Positions 50,438 through 61,151 of a stretch of DNA of 64,000 nt are shown here, in pieces; the first letter of the stretch is position 1; the number at the start of each line of letters is the position of its first letter. Location of the stretch: assembly GCA_965240325.2 (NCBI GenBank), contig OZ251235.1, positions 1,612,001 to 1,676,000 on the forward strand, given 5' to 3'. The notes beneath the pieces were generated by a model, which was given only the letters and a program-made list of their open reading frames with translations, did not search any database and was not told where the DNA came from. The stretch comes from Rebecca billardiae RCC1528 (taxonomy: Eukaryota > Haptophyta). The position numbers and the translations under genes were made by a program.

Positions 50438-51190
50438 ATGCGCGACGAGATCGCGGCGGGGGCGGCGAGATCGCGGCGGGGGCGACGGGCAACAACCTGC
50501 CCGCGGGCGCGTTCGTCACTCGAGGAGCAGCGCGCAAGGGCGAGCCGAGTCCGGAGCACGCGAGCTCGTCGCTCGCCGACCGGAGCAGAGCGCGCCGCCC
50601 GCCGCCGCCGAGCGAGCGGCGCGGCAGAGCTGATGAGCCGGATGCGCCCGGAGCTCGCGCGGCTGAAGGGCGAGCTCGAGCACGCGAGCTCGCGCGTCGA
50701 CGCCGAGCCCGAGCTCCTCCTCAACTCGGTCGACGGCGGCGCGGAGGTCCGGCAGCAGCGTCAGGACTCACAGACAGTGTGAGTGAGCCGCGCGCAGCTC
50801 AGCCTGCCGCTGGCAGCCGCCGTCTTCGAGGCCGACGCGGCGGAGGAGGCGGCGGGCGAGCACGGCGGCGCGGTGCGGAGCAGGCGCGCACGCGCGGCGG
50901 CAGGCGCGACGCGCCGCTCGCCTCGTTCCACCGCCCCGAGCTCCGCTCGGTCGGTCTCGGTGCGCGGCTGCGCAGCCGGCAGGCCGGCGGGCCAGCAGTC
51001 TGCAGTGGCGCGCGCTCTCGCTCTGCCGGCACGAGGCGTGCCGGCTGAGCGACCAGCGGCCCGTCGTCGAGCGCATGGCGCAGGGCGCGTACCTCAAGCA
51101 GGTGCGCCCGCTCGCGCGCACGCGCCGGCTCGCGACCAGCGGCCCTTCGTCGAGCGCATGGCGCAGCGCGAGCACCTTGCAAGCTGAAGC
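50438..51190 (+). pseudogene. Coding-like fragments with a repeated segment, unknown
   Basis: Pieces in different frames look coding: a coiled-coil-like MSRMRPELARLKGELEHASS (about 50630-50780) and WRALSLCRHEACRLSDQRPV with VERMAQGAYLKQ (about 51003-51105). Part of the latter is repeated about 85 bp on (RPFVERMAQREHL). A CTGCAG acceptor and CAG|GTGCGC donors are nearby, so spliced exons are possible. I cannot assemble or identify a gene. Confidence 0.25.
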
Positions 51191-51504
51191 AGGTGCGCCC
51201 GCACGCGCGCACGCGCCGGCCCGGCGCCGCGCGCCGCCTCTCGCCCTCTCGCCCTGCGCGCGCCGCCGCCCCGCTTCCCCGCGCGGCCCGTCCGCGCCTC
51301 TGGCCCTGCGAGCGCGCCGCCCCGCTGGCCGCTTCCCCGCGCGGCCCGTCCGCTGGTGTCCCATGCCACCCTTGGCCGTGCGCGCCCGCATACTCGCGCC
51401 GAGTCCGAGACTCGGTCTCGGGTCTGACTCTCCCTCTCAGAGTGGCTGAACTGTCTTTCTGACTCGGACTGACTGACTCGTCAGTCTCATTCTCAACCAC
51501 TGCG

Positions 51505-51561
51505 CCGCGGGCCCCCAACTGCGTTGGTTCTACGGAAAAGGACCGCGGAACGCGGTCATAT
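51505..51561. repeat. Dispersed repeat R, copy 2 (inverted)
   Basis: Reverse complement of the 48591-48654 sequence (CCGCGGGCCCCCAACTGCG, then AAAGGACCGCGG). It lies 30 bp from the half element at 51592. Confidence 0.8.
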
Positions 51562-51591
51562 AACTACTACCGTAGTATCACGGTAGTTAAA

Positions 51592-51648
51592 ATGATCGGC
51601 TACGCCGATCTTCGGGTAGTAAACAACGAAGTTGAGGGCGCACGGCCC
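51592..51648. mobile_element. Half copy of the TA-flanked palindromic MITE
   Basis: Matches the right arm of the element at 26903-27026 almost exactly (ATGATCGGCTACGCCGATCT to GCACGGCCC). The left arm is missing. Confidence 0.85.
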
Positions 51649-51711
51649 TGGGCATCGCGCGCAGGTGCTTGACGAGCTGGTTCGGCACCGTGTTGATGCC
51701 GAGCTTTACGG

Positions 51712-52731
51712 TCATACGGTGTGAGGTGGCTGCCCGACGGGCTCGGGCTCGTGAGGTGAGCGAGCGCGCGCTTCAGCTGCGCGCGCCTGCGCGCGGCGTC
51801 GGTGCTCGATGCTTGGCCACGCGCGCTTGTGGATGCGGGGGCCCGCCTTGCTGATGGTGGGCGAAACGGCGATGCGCCGCCGTATCTCCGCCGCCCGGCT
51901 CACCGACACCGGCAGCACGCGGCTCACGAAGGCGTCGCACGGCATGTGGAAGTCGGCCGCGTGCACGCCCATGAAGTCGGTCACCGCGACGTCCTGCGCG
52001 GTCAGCGTCCTCGCGGCCGCGGCCGCGTCGGCTGCGCCCGTCACCTTGATCTGCGCCACATGGCGCGCACAGCGGAAGCGGCAGCACTAACGTCGCCAGC
52101 GCGCCCGCGTCCAGTTCGACGCGCCGCGTGCCGAGATGCCACGCCGATCGCAGCTCGAGCTCGTCGACAAGCGTCTGCTGGCCGGCGCCGCCCCACCAGT
52201 ACGCGTGCTTGGAAAGCCGCAGCAGCTTGAGCTTCGCGGTGACGCACAACTGTTGCATCTCGGACACGAGCGGCGCGACCGCCGCGAACCACACCCTCCG
52301 CCGCGTCGCCGGCTTCGTGAAGGACGGGTCGTCGTACTCCATCGGCACGCGCGCGTGCGCGCGCGCGCTCCCGCCCTCGTCTGTGCGCAGGTGCAGCTTT
52401 TTGTCGCCGCTCGTGCGCGCCCGTTCGGCATAGCGTGCAGTCCATGATGTACAGTCCATGATCAAATTCGAATGTCGCCGCCACGTCGTCCTCCGGCCGC
52501 ACAGCCGCCGTCTCGCATCGGCGCCGCCATCGCGCCGCCGATGCCGCGCGCCGCCAGCGGCGCGTCCAGGACGGCGCCCATCGCGGCAAAGTCGACGTCC
52601 GCGTCGAGCGCGACGGATGCGAGTGCGTCATCGAACCCGCCAGCGCCTTCTCTCGGCTCGGGCGGCGGCCGCGACCGCGGCGGATCGGGCGGCAGCGAGG
52701 CGTCGCCGTCGCCCGCCCGGGCGTCGTCCAT
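51712..52731 (-). pseudogene. Unknown gene with several frame breaks
   Basis: The minus strand carries successive coding-like blocks: 52731-52510 (ATG at 52731, acidic start MDDARAGDGDAS), 52540-52440 (VRPEDDVAATFEFDHGLYIM), 52440-52080 (KKLHLRTDEGG, VWFAAVAPLVSEMQQLCVTA) and 52075-51712 (RFRCARHVAQIKVTG, IAVSPTISKAGPRIHKRAW, stop). Each change of block needs a frameshift. Near 52441-52468 a 14 bp imperfect tandem duplication (ATCATGGACTGYAC) could account for one. An intron acceptor TTAG at about 52088 could explain another, but no suitable donor is nearby. I do not recognise the protein. Confidence 0.35.
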
Positions 52732-52981
52732 GCCTAGCGCAGCCTGCGCGCGCGAGCGCGGCGAGGCGGGCGGAGACGGTGCCGGGCCAGGAGAGAAGGG
52801 ACGCGCGGTGAGCGTCCACGGGCCGCCTCGGCAAGCCGATGTCCGCGCGTACCGGGGGCGCCCTGGGCGCCGCGAGGCGGGCGCGCGGCGGCGGCACCCG
52901 CTTCTTTCTCGCCGCGACACGCGGGTGCCGGCGGTGTCTACGCAAGCCAACTGCCGAGTCCGACCGTGCGCCTGCCCGCGT

Positions 52982-53384
52982 ATGTACACCCTTTCAGAGA
53001 AGTAGAGAACTCTTATGACTTATTAGTCAATAGAGGAGATTCCAGAAGGGTCGTACGTGAAGCGGTAGAAATTCTCAGCACACTAGGTTTTCAGGCCCGG
53101 CCATCATTGTTGATGAGCGAATTCAGGCCTCATCAACAAATGATCATATGGGTCGAGAGCGAGAATGTTCGCCTTCAGGCTGTGTCTTTCATCTGAAATA
53201 CAAGAATTGGATTGCCACCGAACCAAATGTTTGGTTCGCTTTATGCAGAATCTCGTTTCAGTTGAATGGCGGGCGATCGTCTTTCGTTGAAACGGTGTTT
53301 TTGAAGCGCAGTTCTCTTAAGAGGAGAGGGATGCGTCTAATCTAAAACGCTGTTTTTCAGAAGCGCGTGAATCAAAGCCGACCC
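52982..53384 (+). other. Low-GC insert with fragmentary ORFs
   Basis: GC content drops abruptly at about 52982 and stays low to about 53640. The first part encodes, in one frame to 53196, a natural-looking segment with SYDLLVNRGDSRRVVREAVE and LLMSEFRPHQQMIIWVESEN, with no start codon inside the insert. It runs straight into repeat E copy 2. It is likely foreign or mobile DNA; the family is unknown. Confidence 0.45.
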
Positions 53385-53705
53385 AACCTCTTGTTTTTAT
53401 GGTTGGCGAGCTGTTTCAGGCTCTTACAATTCAGGCATCTTACTACGACGGAATGTTCCAACACACGGCTGGTGTTATGCGCTATTCCGCCCTGCATTCC
53501 CCTAAGTGTTACTATCGTTAAAATTAGCATCTACTACAAACGCAATCATTGCGGCAGCGATATCCACTCATACGTACGAAGGCCACCCACAAAAATCCCC
53601 AAAATTCTGCGCGCATCCTCTTTTTGATTTTGCGGAGCACGTGCGCCGCCCCCCCCCCCGGCTTTCGCTCACGCTCAGACCTTTCGGGGGGGGGGCGTGC
53701 GCCAT
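53385..53705 (+). mobile_element. Dispersed low-GC repeat E, copy 2
   Basis: Matches 28688-29005. The short ORF at 53399-53521 is intact with the same 40-codon length and a few substitutions, one of them silent (TAT/TAC). Confidence 0.65.
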
Positions 53706-53880
53706 CAGCAGACGCTCACTGTGGTTGGTTGGGGGCTGGCCAGGGTAGGGCTGGAGGCTTCGGCCGCCATTAAGTCTGATCACCCGGAGCCCGTTATTTA
53801 TAATAAAGGGGAAATTATCTCCTAAGCCGCGCAGTAGTTTCAGCAAAGTGGATCATCAAATATATGCCGTAGTACTGTAC

Positions 53881-53928
53881 AGTTTACTAAGAATAAGAGA
53901 CGCACACAGCTCAGGCAGGCGAGATAGT
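53881..53928. repeat. Single arm of the GAGACGCACACAG terminal repeat
   Basis: AAGAATAAGAGACGCACACA then GCTCAGGCAGGCGAGATA, identical to the left arm of the hairpin at 54797. Confidence 0.85.
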
Positions 53929-54796
53929 ATGCGCGTGCAATATTATAAAGTACAACGTCAACTGCCGTCGTCTCAGCAAGAACCGAGTCCCGAGCGCCGT
54001 GCCGACGTGTCCGCGCTCGCGGCGGGCGAGCGCGGGGACTCGGCCGAGTACGATCGCTCGCATCGTGGGCCTAGTCCCCCACAAAATTGTCCGCGGAGCC
54101 GCGCGCGTCGCTCACCTCGTGCCCGGCGCTCCGCCGCGGAGGCGCCGTCACAGTGGTTTTCACAGTGGGCCGAGCAGTCTGAAGTGGCGCTGAACTGAGG
54201 TTATTGGTTTCGTCGGGGTTTTCGCAGTCCGGGCGTCCGGCAGGCTTTGCCGCTCGGACGCCCAGGCGGCATCCATCACCACGAGGTCGGCCACGCGCGG
54301 ACCTGGCCCGCGCGGAGGCGGAGCATGGCGCACTGCTTGATGACTGCGCCCGCGCGAGCCGTTCCATGATCGCTGTGGTTACAGCAAAAGCCCCTGCCTC
54401 GCCCTCTGTTGGTGGGACCTCGCCAGATGCACTTGTCACTTGCGCGCCGCTCGAATTGCTCCGAACGAACACGACAAGCACATTGCACTTCGGCGCAGTT
54501 GACTCACTCGCAGCAGGTATTCGAATCTGTCGCAGTGGCAGCGGTGCGAGAGCCTACGTACGTCTGTCAAGGGCAGCCGCACGCTTCAACATTGCGAAGG
54601 AGTTCCGCCCTGAACAGTGCGGCGGCAAGGGGTTGAGTGCGCTCCAAGCAACCTCGTCAGGCACTGATACAGGTGGGGAGGCGCAGGAAGGACGTTGCAA
54701 CGAGCGCGATGAGGCCCACATACCTCGACAGCATGGGAGAGACGCGCTGTGGGACATGAAGACACCTGTCACTCATGCCAGGTCCCACAAGAATAA

Positions 54797-54874
54797 AATA
54801 AGAGACGCACACAGCTCAGGCAGGCGAGATAGGCGAGATAATCTCGCCTGCCTGAGCTGTGTGCGTCTCTTATT
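54797..54874. mobile_element. Hairpin miniature element, 34 bp perfect arms
   Basis: Arms 54797-54830 and 54841-54874 are perfect reverse complements around a 10 bp loop. Single arms of the same sequence occur at 18462, 32054 and 53881. Confidence 0.9.
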
Positions 54875-55009
54875 CTTATAGTCAACTGTATGTCGTTGAA
54901 AGCGCGCGCCACGGAGACCGGAAGGGCCGTGCACGATGCCGGCCCGGGCGGCGTGCCCGCACTAGAGAGCCGTTGAGGGCGCGCGAGGGGCGGCAGCGCC
55001 CCTGGTCTC

Positions 55010-56737
55010 ATGGGCGATGTTGGCGACGCGGTCGCCGACCAGGGGACGATGCCATCACCAGCGTTTGGCGTCACCGCGGCGCTCGCGTCACCCGCGCTCG
55101 CCGTGCTCGGCTTGTTCTTGTGGGACGAGTACTGGTCGGGCTCGCCGTTTGCGCTCAACCTGTACAAGTGCACGCTGGCGACGTTCTTCTACCTCGGCGG
55201 TCTCTTCGCGTCCGAGTCGCTTGGGCTGAACGACCTCTCGTTCCTCGACGAGCGCGCTGCCATGCTCGCGCTCTGCGCCACCTCGCTCTTTGGCATTGTC
55301 GTCGGTGACAACATGTGGCTGACGAGCATGATGATCCTCGGCCCGCGCAAGCTCATCCTGCTCGACTCGCTCAAGCCCTTCCTCGCGTCGGCGATGGCGG
55401 GTACGCTCTTACACGAGAGCACGCCGCCGCTCGCGCTGCTTGCCATGCTCGTCTCCGTCACCGGCGTCGCGGTTGTCTCGCTCGACCGGCAGAACGCGAC
55501 GCGTGAGCCGTCCGGCCGCGGGCCCGCGTGCGCACTGCTGATGGGCTACTCCTTCGCCGTGCTCAACATGGTCTTCGACGTGATCGGCTCGGTGGTCATG
55601 AAAGAGTACGCGAGCCACTTCGGCCCGTGGGCGATCGGCGTCTTCCGCTACGGCTTCGCCTCCATCACGATGATTGGCGTGTACGGTGTGTGCACGCTGC
55701 GCGCCGCCCAGCACCTCTCGTCCTGCCCTCGGGGGCGCAAGCGTGCGGCGAGGGGCGCTGGCGCCGCCCTGGAGATGGATGACGAGCTCGAGCCGCTGGC
55801 GACGGAGGATGAGCGCATCTCCGCTGCGTCGCCAGAGCGCGCGCTCGTCGGCAGAACCTCCGACCCCACGGAGCCGCCCTCTGTCGACGTTCTCTCGAGC
55901 GCAGAAGCTGCCCTCTTGCGAGCAGCCCGCTCCACGCAGGAGGCACACGCGCTCGCGCAGCACGCGGGCGGCGACGATGGGGCCGATGCGGCGGCGGTGG
56001 TGGCGGCGGCGGCGGAGGAGGACGACGAGGAGGAGGAGGAGGAGGAGGGGTCTGAGCACGCAGCACTTGTTGAGCGTGCGCAGCCGCACGCGCCCACGCG
56101 TGCGCACGGCGCGACTCGGCCGGTCAACGTGCCGCACGTGCCCACCATTGGCCGCACCCGCTCCGAGCTGGGCGGCGGTGCGGAGGCGGAGGCGGAGCAA
56201 CCGCTGCTGGAGCATGGCGGTGCGGGCGCGCGGCGGAAGGCGACGGCGAAGGCGAACGCTCGCGACGCGGTGAGCGACGAGACTGGATCAGCTGCGTTGC
56301 TCGAAGGCGATGCCGATGCGGATGGCTTCGGCGGTGCAGACGTGGAAGCTGGCAGTAGCAAGGTGGTCGCTGCCACGAGCGGCGCGCTCAGCCCCGGGAG
56401 CGGCGGCAGCGCGCGCACGCTCAGCCGCCGCAGAGGCAGCGCGGAGGCGAACGAGGAGGCGTGGTATCGCATGCCCGAGCAGCCTGCGCGCTCCTGGCTC
56501 CTGGTCTCCCTCGGCGTTGTCTTCGTCACCTTCCTCTCCATGGCGCTGACAAACGTGTCCCTGTTTGCGATCCCGCTCGGGCTCAACCTGACGCTGCAGT
56601 CGCTCGGGCCCGTGTACGCGATCCCGCTGGCGTGCGCGCTCGAGGGTGAGCGCGTCTCGGCGCGCACGCTGCTCGCGAGCCTCTTCGCCGTCGCTGGCGC
56701 CGCGGCCTTTTGCCACCTCACGCTGCAAGAACCGTGA
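55010..56737 (+). CDS. EamA/DMT-superfamily transporter with a large inserted loop
   Basis: Intronless, 575 residues. About seven membrane helices lie in residues 19-230 and three in 490-570, giving the usual ten of drug/metabolite transporters. The signature area LGPRKLILLDSLKPFLASAM (about 110-130) in the first half and LNLTLQSLGPVYAIPLACAL in the second correspond to the paired EamA repeats. Between helices 7 and 8 there is a 255-residue hydrophilic loop, Ala/Glu/Ser-rich with a DDEEEEEEE tract and basic patches, where ordinary family members have a short loop. Substrate cannot be told from sequence. The loop may be a regulatory or targeting domain. The gene starts about 130 bp after the hairpin element at 54797. 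Confidence 0.8.
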   Translation: MGDVGDAVADQGTMPSPAFGVTAALASPALAVLGLFLWDEYWSGSPFALNLYKCTLATFFYLGGLFASESLGLNDLSFLDERAAMLALCATSLFGIVVGDNMWLTSMMILGPRKLILLDSLKPFLASAMAGTLLHESTPPLALLAMLVSVTGVAVVSLDRQNATREPSGRGPACALLMGYSFAVLNMVFDVIGSVVMKEYASHFGPWAIGVFRYGFASITMIGVYGVCTLRAAQHLSSCPRGRKRAARGAGAALEMDDELEPLATEDERISAASPERALVGRTSDPTEPPSVDVLSSAEAALLRAARSTQEAHALAQHAGGDDGADAAAVVAAAAEEDDEEEEEEEGSEHAALVERAQPHAPTRAHGATRPVNVPHVPTIGRTRSELGGGAEAEAEQPLLEHGGAGARRKATAKANARDAVSDETGSAALLEGDADADGFGGADVEAGSSKVVAATSGALSPGSGGSARTLSRRRGSAEANEEAWYRMPEQPARSWLLVSLGVVFVTFLSMALTNVSLFAIPLGLNLTLQSLGPVYAIPLACALEGERVSARTLLASLFAVAGAAAFCHLTLQEP

Positions 56738-57568
<831 letters not shown>

Positions 57569-57622
57569 CATATATAATTGCCACTCCTATTAATAGTAAA
57601 TGAACATACATATTAGTATATA

Positions 57623-57682
57623 TAATGACCGCGTTCCGCGGTCCTTTTCCGTAGAACGAACGTAGTTCAGGGCCCGCGGTGG
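57623..57682. repeat. Dispersed repeat R, copy 3
   Basis: ATGACCGCGTTCCGCGGTCC then GGGCCCGCGGTGGCGGTG, as at 48591. It lies directly beside the compound microsatellite. Confidence 0.8.
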
Positions 57683-57830
57683 CGGTGCACCCTCCGTCGC
57701 AGTCGTCTATTGACAGACCAGTTGCATATGCCCGTACAACTAGACTCCAGCGGCGCGCCGCCGCCCGCCGCGCCGGGCGGGCCCATTGCAGCCGCCGGCG
57801 CGGCGCCGATTGTGTACAGGCGGATGCGAC

Positions 57831-58132
57831 GAGGCGTGATCGACGCATGAGCGCGACTCCCCGTGCACACCAGGCCACGCGAAGCTGACAGCCAGGGAGC
57901 ACGGTGCGGGGCCGCGGATTCGTTCGGGCCGCTGCTGCTGACCGCTGTCCCCGGGGGACACCCCCCGCGCCGGCAGCGCCCGGGATGATGCACTGGTCCG
58001 AGTAGGGTTCGACCAGCGCCTGCGCGACGGCCGACAGGCGGGCGCGAGGCGTGATCGACGCATGAGCGCAACTCTACGTGCACGCCAGGCCACGCGGAGC
58101 TGACAGCCCGAGGGAGCACGGTGCCGAGGTGC
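57831..58132. repeat. Direct repeat, about 87 bp, spaced 215 bp
   Basis: Copies 57831-57917 and 58046-58132 share GAGGCGTGATCGACGCATGA and CAGGCCACGCG...AGCTGACAGCC. They differ at several bases. Confidence 0.85.
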
Positions 58133-58979
58133 GAGGGCACCGGTGATCCGGTTCGCGCACTCGCCGCGCGTGCACGGGCAGCTGACACACCTCGATCAGG
58201 CTCGGCACGCGTTGCAGAGGCACGGCCAGCTCTGGGGACGTCACGCACCACCGTCGCCCGCGCAGCTCGTCCTCCTCGTAGAGTACCGTTCAGTTCCGAG
58301 GCGTAGCCCTCGCTCAGAGTCGACCGACGATGGACTCGGATCGTCGCCGCGCCTGCTCTCTCTCAATCAAGAAGAGTTCTGGGAGACCCCGGAAAGGCAT
58401 GGCAAGGGCGGCGCGTGGTGAAGTCGAAGGCTCAGAGATCGATCAGTCCGGCATCAGGCGCCGCTGCCCCCGAGCTTGCGAGAGCCCGAACACAGGGCGG
58501 CGGCTGCGGCGCCGGCTCGCGGACGCGCCGGGGCCGCGCAAGGCCGCGCCGAGGCATCGACAGGGCGGCAGGGGCGGCGGGGGCGCGCGGAGTGAGCGGG
58601 GGCACGACGAACGCGATGTCGACGGCAGTCGGGACCCGCCGCAGCCGCGCGCTCCAGGCGCCATTCGCCGCGCGCACCTGCCCATCGCCGTCCTCACCCG
58701 TCGGTCGCTCGTGACTCGTGAGCCTCGTGCCCGTGGCTCGCCTCCAAACGCGGGCCGCCTCTGGCTGGTGGGCCGCCGCCCGGGGCCGCACGCGCGCCCA
58801 ACCACTAGTCCGTTCGCGTCAGATAGTATTGAGATATACGCCGAGCTTGGGCCCTCTGCTACTGACCCTTGCCTTGTCGGCTCCTGATACAGATAGGGCG
58901 CGATTGAATAGTTGATCAACTGATTCAAGGGACGTACATTGTCACATCGGTTCGCGGCAATCTCACTATCAAACTAAAT
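58133..58979. other. No confident gene
   Basis: GC-rich with open frames on both strands at 58330-58900; translations are Arg/Pro-rich and resemble shadow frames. Confidence 0.4.
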
Positions 58980-59236
58980 CGCTCGTAACGAACCGTTACG
59001 TTAAAGTCACGGCCGCTCACGTCCCGTCCATCGATTGAATAGGGGAATGTCGTGGACGCGGTTATTTCTCCGTAATGCATGTGTAGAGAGGGTCTCAAAA
59101 ATCGAAACTCGGTCACCGCCAGCCCTAAAAATCGCCCCCCGTCCCTTTTTTCTTGATCAAAGATCTTTTTGAAACGTGGTTAGGGCCCACGGAGCGGGCT
59201 CCACGCTGCGCGTTCCGCCCTGCACCGCGGGCCATA
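58980..59236. mobile_element. Half copy of the 542 bp palindromic element
   Basis: Matches the left arm of 49611-50152 from GCTCGTAACGAACCGTTACG to the centre (GCACCGCGGGCCATAA). The second arm is absent. More diverged than the two arms of the full copy are from each other. Confidence 0.85.
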
Positions 59237-59368
59237 ACGCATATATATTACATATATTAGTCATCCTTCTGGAGCGCCGTCCCGCGTCAGGCGCCACAGA
59301 CACAAGTCCACTCTCTCTGAATCTCTCTCTCTATAGCAGTATATTGCCATACGCCCCTGGATATGCAG

Positions 59369-59424
59369 AGTAACAGGGCGGGCTGTCAGTAGTAAAGTTC
59401 ACACTGACAGCCCGCCCTGTTACT
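59369..59424. repeat. Perfect 22 bp hairpin with 12 bp loop
   Basis: Arms 59369-59390 and 59403-59424, AGTAACAGGGCGGGCTGTCA and two more bases. It is strong enough to block or end transcription in RNA form. Confidence 0.9.
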
Positions 59425-59892
59425 GAACACGACGGGCTGGTACCGTCCGTAAACTTAAAACTGTAACTGAGCAGCAGACTGTTGCCTATTGTATCATAGT
59501 GATAAGCCCCATATCGTACAGGCCCAGGGTCGTACTTCACTATTTTCGTCAAGACGACGATTGACGACGACTAATAAATTTTCCTTTAGAATTATAACGG
59601 GCTCCGGGTGATCAGACTGTCACTGACTACTGAGACTGGCGGCCCGGACGAAGCCTCGGCAGCCCGCCTACCCGTGGCCAGCCCCCGCAACCAACCACCA
59701 CCCCCACCCAACCTCAAACCACTGCCACCGAGACACCTAGTGGCGTAGTGCCCTGACACCACTCCACTGCGGACAGCCCGCCTCCAGAGGGGGCGGGGGC
59801 ATGCCATTGCCAACAGCATACAAGCCCAACACTGCAGGGTGGTCCCGGGGTCAAGCAGTGCACTGCAGCACTGCGTAACGGCACTGCGTTGC
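59425..59892. other. Intergenic, no confident gene
   Basis: Lower-GC DNA to about 59600, then C-rich tracts (CCACCCCCACCC-like, 59695-59710). No recognisable protein. Confidence 0.4.
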
Positions 59893-61013
59893 AATAGTAA
59901 GGTTCGGGGGCCGAGTCCGGGAGCTGCCCCTTCAACTTTAGTGGGCACGCTGCGGCCGCATGGCGGCCGGCCGCCCGCCGCCCACGCGAACAAAAGTCCG
60001 TGCGCGGGCGTGGTGGGCACGCACGTGTCGATGGCGTAGGGCTGGCAGGTCCGTATGTGCCATGGCCGATCCCCCGGCGCGTTTGAGACCCCATCCCCGG
60101 CGCCTGAGGCACCACACATGCTGGCGATGACAGATGTCGTGTTCAGCACGGGTTGCTGTGCACGCGCCGGTACGGCGGGGTGGTGCACACGGAGAGAGGG
60201 CCTAGAAAGGGGTGGCGTGCGTTCTCACAGGTCTGGTCTCCACTGACGTCGCCCGGCGCGGCGCGTCATAAGGATGGGCGGCCTGTTCAGTGCTTCTTGT
60301 TGGCTGACGGTAAAGCATGCTCACTGTTCACACACGCACCACTTGGGCGTGTACCCTCAGCGAGGCGTTCAGGCTGAAGAGTTCGCAGAGAGGGAGCCCA
60401 TTAGGTCTTGTGTGTCCTGCGTGGGCAGTCTAACAGCTCAACCGGCTACTTGACGGCTACTTGCGCCCTGGAATTGAGCTCATGCCATGGCTCTGCCCCA
60501 TCGCCACCTGCCACACACAAACCTCTCAGTTGCCGAGTTGCGCGTAATGTTTGTTTTGAAAGGAAGAGTGTTCGTGGTATAGTGGAAGAAGCGGTGTTTA
60601 AGAAGCTTCCAAGCCTACTGGGACACACGATGCGCGCGCCGGGCGACGTCAGTAGAGACCAGACCTGTGAGAACGCACGCCACCCCTTTCTAGGCCCTCT
60701 CTCCGTGTGCACCACCCCGCCGTACCGGCGCGTGCACAGCAACCCGTGCTGAACACGACATCTGTCATCGCCAGCATGTGTGGTGCCTCAGGCGCCGGGG
60801 ATGGGGTCTCAAACGCGCCGGGGGATCGGCCATGGCACATACGGACCTGCCAGCCCTACGCCATCGACACGTGCGTGCCCACCACGCCCGCGCACGGGCT
60901 TTTGTTCGCGTGGGCGGCGAGCGGCCGGCCGCCATGCGGCCGCAGCGTGCCCACTAAAGTTGAAGGGGCCGCTTTCAGACTGCAGTCCGGGGCTCCCCCC
61001 GAACCTTACTATT
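59893..61013. repeat. 1.1 kb fold-back with coding-like arms
   Basis: Arms 59893-60260 and 60635-61013 are nearly identical reverse complements around a unique 374 bp centre. Both arms can encode the same natural-looking peptide (VLNTTSVIASMCGASGAGDG through RTCQPYAIDTCVPTTPAHGL), reading outward from the centre. The right arm has an extra segment of about 10 bp near 60975. It ends 138 bp before the F-box/RCC1 start codon. Confidence 0.9.
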
Positions 61014-61151
61014 CGAGATCTCGCGAGCAGTCGAGTGTGAGCCGAGTCGGCTCCTCCGAGGCAGCGAATGAAACGGGAAACCCCTAAACCAGCGTTGGTG
61101 TTGGTGAAGGGGTTGAACTGGAAGGCGGGATGACGTCGTAACGGAGACGCG

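Larger units (their letters stand above)
53706..55009. other. Intergenic with repeat arms, no confident gene
   Basis: A plus frame at 54204-54881 is open for 225 codons but runs into the hairpin at 54797, so it is probably not a real gene as read. A part around 54330-54600 has moderately natural composition. Confidence 0.35.

Noticed and set aside
54204-54881. Plus ORF of 225 codons as a gene
   Set aside because: Its end is formed by the hairpin element at 54797-54874, and no domain is recognisable.
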